Source: Trinickia sp. Y13 (GTDB taxonomy: Bacteria; Pseudomonadota; Gammaproteobacteria; Burkholderiales; Burkholderiaceae). From it: a DNA stretch of 64,000 nucleotides. Below the pieces are notes generated by a model. That model was not told the origin of the DNA and did not search any database. It was given only the letters and a program-made list of their open reading frames with translations. Position numbers and translations under genes: made by a program. Of the stretch, positions 61,810-64,000 are shown one piece after another (positions within the stretch are counted from its first letter, which is position 1; each line of letters starts with the position of its first letter). The DNA is taken from contig NZ_JAKWFK010000009.1 of assembly GCF_029522115.1 (NCBI RefSeq), positions 124,001 through 188,000 on the forward strand, written 5' to 3'.

Positions 61810-64000
61810 TCACGGTTCCGCGCTTGGCGGCGCGAGCACTTCGCGGCTGCCGTTGATGCCCATCGCCGAAACGAGCCCCGCGGCTTCCATTTGCTCGACC
61901 AGGCGCGCCGCGCGGTTGTAGCCGATCCGCAGTTGCCGCTGCACGGCGGAGATCGATGCGCGGCGCGTGCGCACGACGAAGGCAACGGCTTCGTCGTAGA
62001 GCGGATCGGCTTCGGCATCCGGCGCATCGCCGAACAGGTCTTGCGGGGCGCCATCGGTCGCGGGGCCATCGAGAATGCCTTCCTCGTACTCGGGCTCGCC
62101 GAACTGCTTCAAGTGTTCGACGACGCGATGCACTTCCTCGTCCGCCACGAACGCGCCATGCACACGCTGCGGATACCCGGTGCCGGGCGGCAGGAACAAC
62201 ATGTCGCCTTGGCCCAGCAGCGATTCGGCGCCCATCTGGTCGAGAATCGTGCGCGAATCGATCTTCGACGAAACCTGGAACGCTACGCGGGTCGGAATGT
62301 TCGCTTTGATGAGCCCCGTGATGACGTCGACCGACGGCCGCTGCGTCGCGAGGATTAAATGGATGCCGGCCGCGCGCGCTTTTTGTGCGAGCCTTGCGAT
62401 GAGCTCCTCGATCTTCTTGCCCGCCACCATCATGAGATCGGCCAACTCGTCGATCACGACGACGATCATCGGCAGCGGCGAGAGCGGTTCGGGCGCTTCG
62501 GGCGTCAACGAAAACGGGTTGCCGATCTTCTTGCCCGCGGCTTGCGCGTCGCGCAGCTTTTGATTGAAACCTGCGAGGTTGCGCACGCCGACCGCCGACA
62601 TGAGCCGATAACGCTTTTCCATTTCGCCCACGCACCAGTTCAGCGCATTGGCGGCGAGCTTCATGTCCGTGACGACGGGCGCGAGCAGATGCGGGATGCC
62701 CTCGTAGACCGACAGCTCGAGCATCTTCGGGTCGATCATGATGAGCCGCACTTCCTCGGGCGTCGCCTTGTACAACAGCGAGACGATCATCGCGTTGATT
62801 GCGACGGACTTGCCCGAACCGGTCGTGCCCGCCACCAGCATGTGCGGCGCTTTCGCGAGGTCGGTCACGATCGGGTTGCCGGTGATGTCCTTGCCCATCG
62901 CGAGCGTGAGCTTGGAGGCCGAGCCCCGATAGGACGGGGCGTCGAGGATTTCCGACAGGCTGATCGTTTGCCGCTTGGCGTTGGGCAGTTCCAAGCCCAT
63001 GCAGGTTTTGCCGGGAATCGTCTCGACCACGCGGATCGAAGTCAGGCCAAGCCCGCGCGACAAGTCTTTCATCAAGCCGACGATCTGGCTGCCGCGCACA
63101 CCGAGCGCGGGCTCGATTTCGAAGCGCGTAATGACGGGACCCGCCGATGCGCCCACGACCGCCACCGGCACTTTGAATTCCTGCAAGCGCTGCTCGATGA
63201 GCTGCCCGGTTTGCGCAAGGCGCTCGGCCGGGATCTCTTCGGCCTCGGTCGAGGCCGGATCGAGCAGGTCGAGCGTCGGTAGTTCGACGGAGGACGCCGC
63301 CGGGGCGTGGAACGTGAACTCCGGGCCGGTGTGGCCGCGCAACGGTGGGCGCGGGGCGGGTTCCGGGGCAGGGGGAGCAAGCGTCGCCGGCGTCGAAGGC
63401 GGGGACATCGGGGCCGGGGAGGGCGCAGCCGAGGGTGTCGGAGCCGAGGAGGTCGGAGCCGAGGAGGTCGGAGCCGAGGAGGTCGGAGCCGAGGAGGTCG
63501 GAGCCGAAGCGGTCGGAGCCGAGGAGGTCGGAGCCGAAGCGGTCGGAGCCGGCGGCGTCGGAACGGCGGGAAGCAGAGGCTCGTCGTCGGCGTTCGAGCG
63601 CTCCCCGGGCGTAGGCTGCGCGCTCACGCGATTTCCCGAGGTTGCGGCCCAGGGCGGCGCAGCGCCGGCCGGTGGCGTCGGTTCGATCGCGAGGGTCGGC
63701 GCGGGCGCAACGAAAGGCGCCGACGCAGATGCAACTGCAGGTGCGTCGGCCTTTGGCGACGAAGCGAGTTCGATCAGCACCGGCGCAGGCGGCGCTGACT
63801 CCACGCCGCCCGCCGGCTCGGGCGGCGCGAACGAGGGCGACGAGGTCGACGTGCTTATCGGCGTGTTCGTCGGCGTGTTCGTCGCCGCAGGGGCGGGCGA
63901 AACCGTGGGCGCGGGCGCACTCGGCGCGTCGTTCGCAACCGGCGCGGGCGTGGGCGAGTAAGGGGCCGCCGCGCCCGACGGGAAGGCCAAAGCGGTGGCG
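61810..64000 (-). CDS. ftsK: DNA translocase FtsK, N-terminal part missing
   Basis: The C-terminal 727 residues or so of FtsK, which pumps chromosomal DNA through the division septum toward dif. The frame stays open to the window's right edge, so the four-helix membrane domain lies outside. Visible: a Pro/Ala/Ser linker with tandem repeats (63437-63571), the alpha/beta motor with Walker [21 protein letters not shown], Walker [19 protein letters not shown], and the gamma winged helix [40 protein letters not shown] that reads KOPS. Burkholderiaceae often have two ftsK genes; this one is not followed by lolA. Confidence 0.95.
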   Translation of the reverse strand, partial: ATALAFPSGAAAPYSPTPAPVANDAPSAPAPTVSPAPAATNTPTNTPISTSTSSPSFAPPEPAGGVESAPPAPVLIELASSPKADAPAVASASAPFVAPAPTLAIEPTPPAGAAPPWAATSGNRVSAQPTPGERSNADDEPLLPAVPTPPAPTASAPTSSAPTASAPTSSAPTSSAPTSSAPTSSAPTPSAAPSPAPMSPPSTPATLAPPAPEPAPRPPLRGHTGPEFTFHAPAASSVELPTLDLLDPASTEAEEIPAERLAQTGQLIEQRLQEFKVPVAVVGASAGPVITRFEIEPALGVRGSQIVGLMKDLSRGLGLTSIRVVETIPGKTCMGLELPNAKRQTISLSEILDAPSYRGSASKLTLAMGKDITGNPIVTDLAKAPHMLVAGTTGSGKSVAINAMIVSLLYKATPEEVRLIMIDPKMLELSVYEGIPHLLAPVVTDMKLAANALNWCVGEMEKRYRLMSAVGVRNLAGFNQKLRDAQAAGKKIGNPFSLTPEAPEPLSPLPMIVVVIDELADLMMVAGKKIEELIARLAQKARAAGIHLILATQRPSVDVITGLIKANIPTRVAFQVSSKIDSRTILDQMGAESLLGQGDMLFLPPGTGYPQRVHGAFVADEEVHRVVEHLKQFGEPEYEEGILDGPATDGAPQDLFGDAPDAEADPLYDEAVAFVVRTRRASISAVQRQLRIGYNRAARLVEQMEAAGLVSAMGINGSREVLAPPSAEP
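63437..63571 (-). repeat. 15-bp tandem repeats in the ftsK linker
   Basis: Nine consecutive units of gtcggagccgaggag, with three variants (gaagcg, ggcggc), coding on the minus strand for repeats of Ser-Ala-Pro-Thr-Ser/Ala. Copy number is likely to vary between strains by slippage without breaking the frame. Confidence 0.92.

Noticed and set aside
1-64000. CRISPR arrays and tRNA or rRNA genes
   Set aside because: No regularly spaced direct repeats and no tRNA cloverleaf or rRNA sequence was recognised by eye.

Overview
The window looks like chromosomal DNA of a Burkholderia sensu lato species (Burkholderiaceae, Betaproteobacteria). The evidence is high GC, dense operons with 4-base ATGA/GTGA overlaps, and typical neighbours: htpG-ubiC, transaldolase, BenE, MoxR/VWA, paired cytochromes c, DUF1841, nth, rnfB, phaZ, GH15 and ftsK. 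The genus cannot be resolved by eye.

Layout. 1-2961: core htpG (5' end outside the window), ubiC and a family-6 DNA-deoxyinosine (hypoxanthine) glycosylase. About 2962-20410: an accessory island of lower and uneven GC. It begins at the intact 3' end of the glycosylase gene and ends at a second, displaced copy of the last 96 bases of that gene (about 80 percent identical, 20315-20410), so the 3' end is probably the integration site. No integrase is visible inside. The island carries an intact IS66 element with a perfect 8-bp target duplication, a truncated MNT/HEPN pair, a VOC protein, a PD-(D/E)XK-like protein, a DUF4087 protein, HigBA, an FRG-domain protein, a two-gene caspase-like protease module, several unknowns, and at its right end an HTH / AbiTii / HEPN cassette behind a promoter overlapped by a perfect palindrome. 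Together this reads as a defence and conflict island. Short dispersed repeats and inverted repeats fill the gaps.

20467-23369: a TumE/TumA-like toxin-antitoxin pair, PhnA/YjdM, a broken SRPBCC gene, an unknown conserved protein and an entericidin lipoprotein. 23370-24914: a PAS-containing chemoreceptor behind a clear sigma-28 promoter.

24931-41116: an aryl-polyene / xanthomonadin-type biosynthetic cluster in two divergent operons. The left operon holds a membrane protein, an AMP-ligase/hotdog fusion, an LpxL-like acyltransferase, a LolA-like protein, an MMPL exporter, a polysaccharide deacetylase, a ketosynthase, a chain-length factor, a dehydratase and a small secreted protein. The right operon holds an ACP, a ketoreductase, a halogenase-like flavoenzyme, an FkbO/XanB2-type chorismatase, a PlsC-like acyltransferase and a family 2 glycosyltransferase. 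The chorismatase should supply a hydroxybenzoate starter, which the ligase, ACP, ketosynthase, reductase and dehydratases extend to a polyene; the acyltransferases, LolA-like protein and MMPL protein would place the product on a lipid in the outer membrane.

41210-64000: core metabolism and housekeeping. In order: a spermidine-synthase-like protein, a DUF3311/MctP monocarboxylate transporter, a FUSC protein, a PhnB-like VOC protein, transaldolase, BenE, VWA/MoxR, two cytochromes c, DUF1841, an EamA exporter, endonuclease III, RnfB, a TetR regulator, intracellular PHB depolymerase, GH15, DUF3096, a lactonase, and ftsK running off the right edge.
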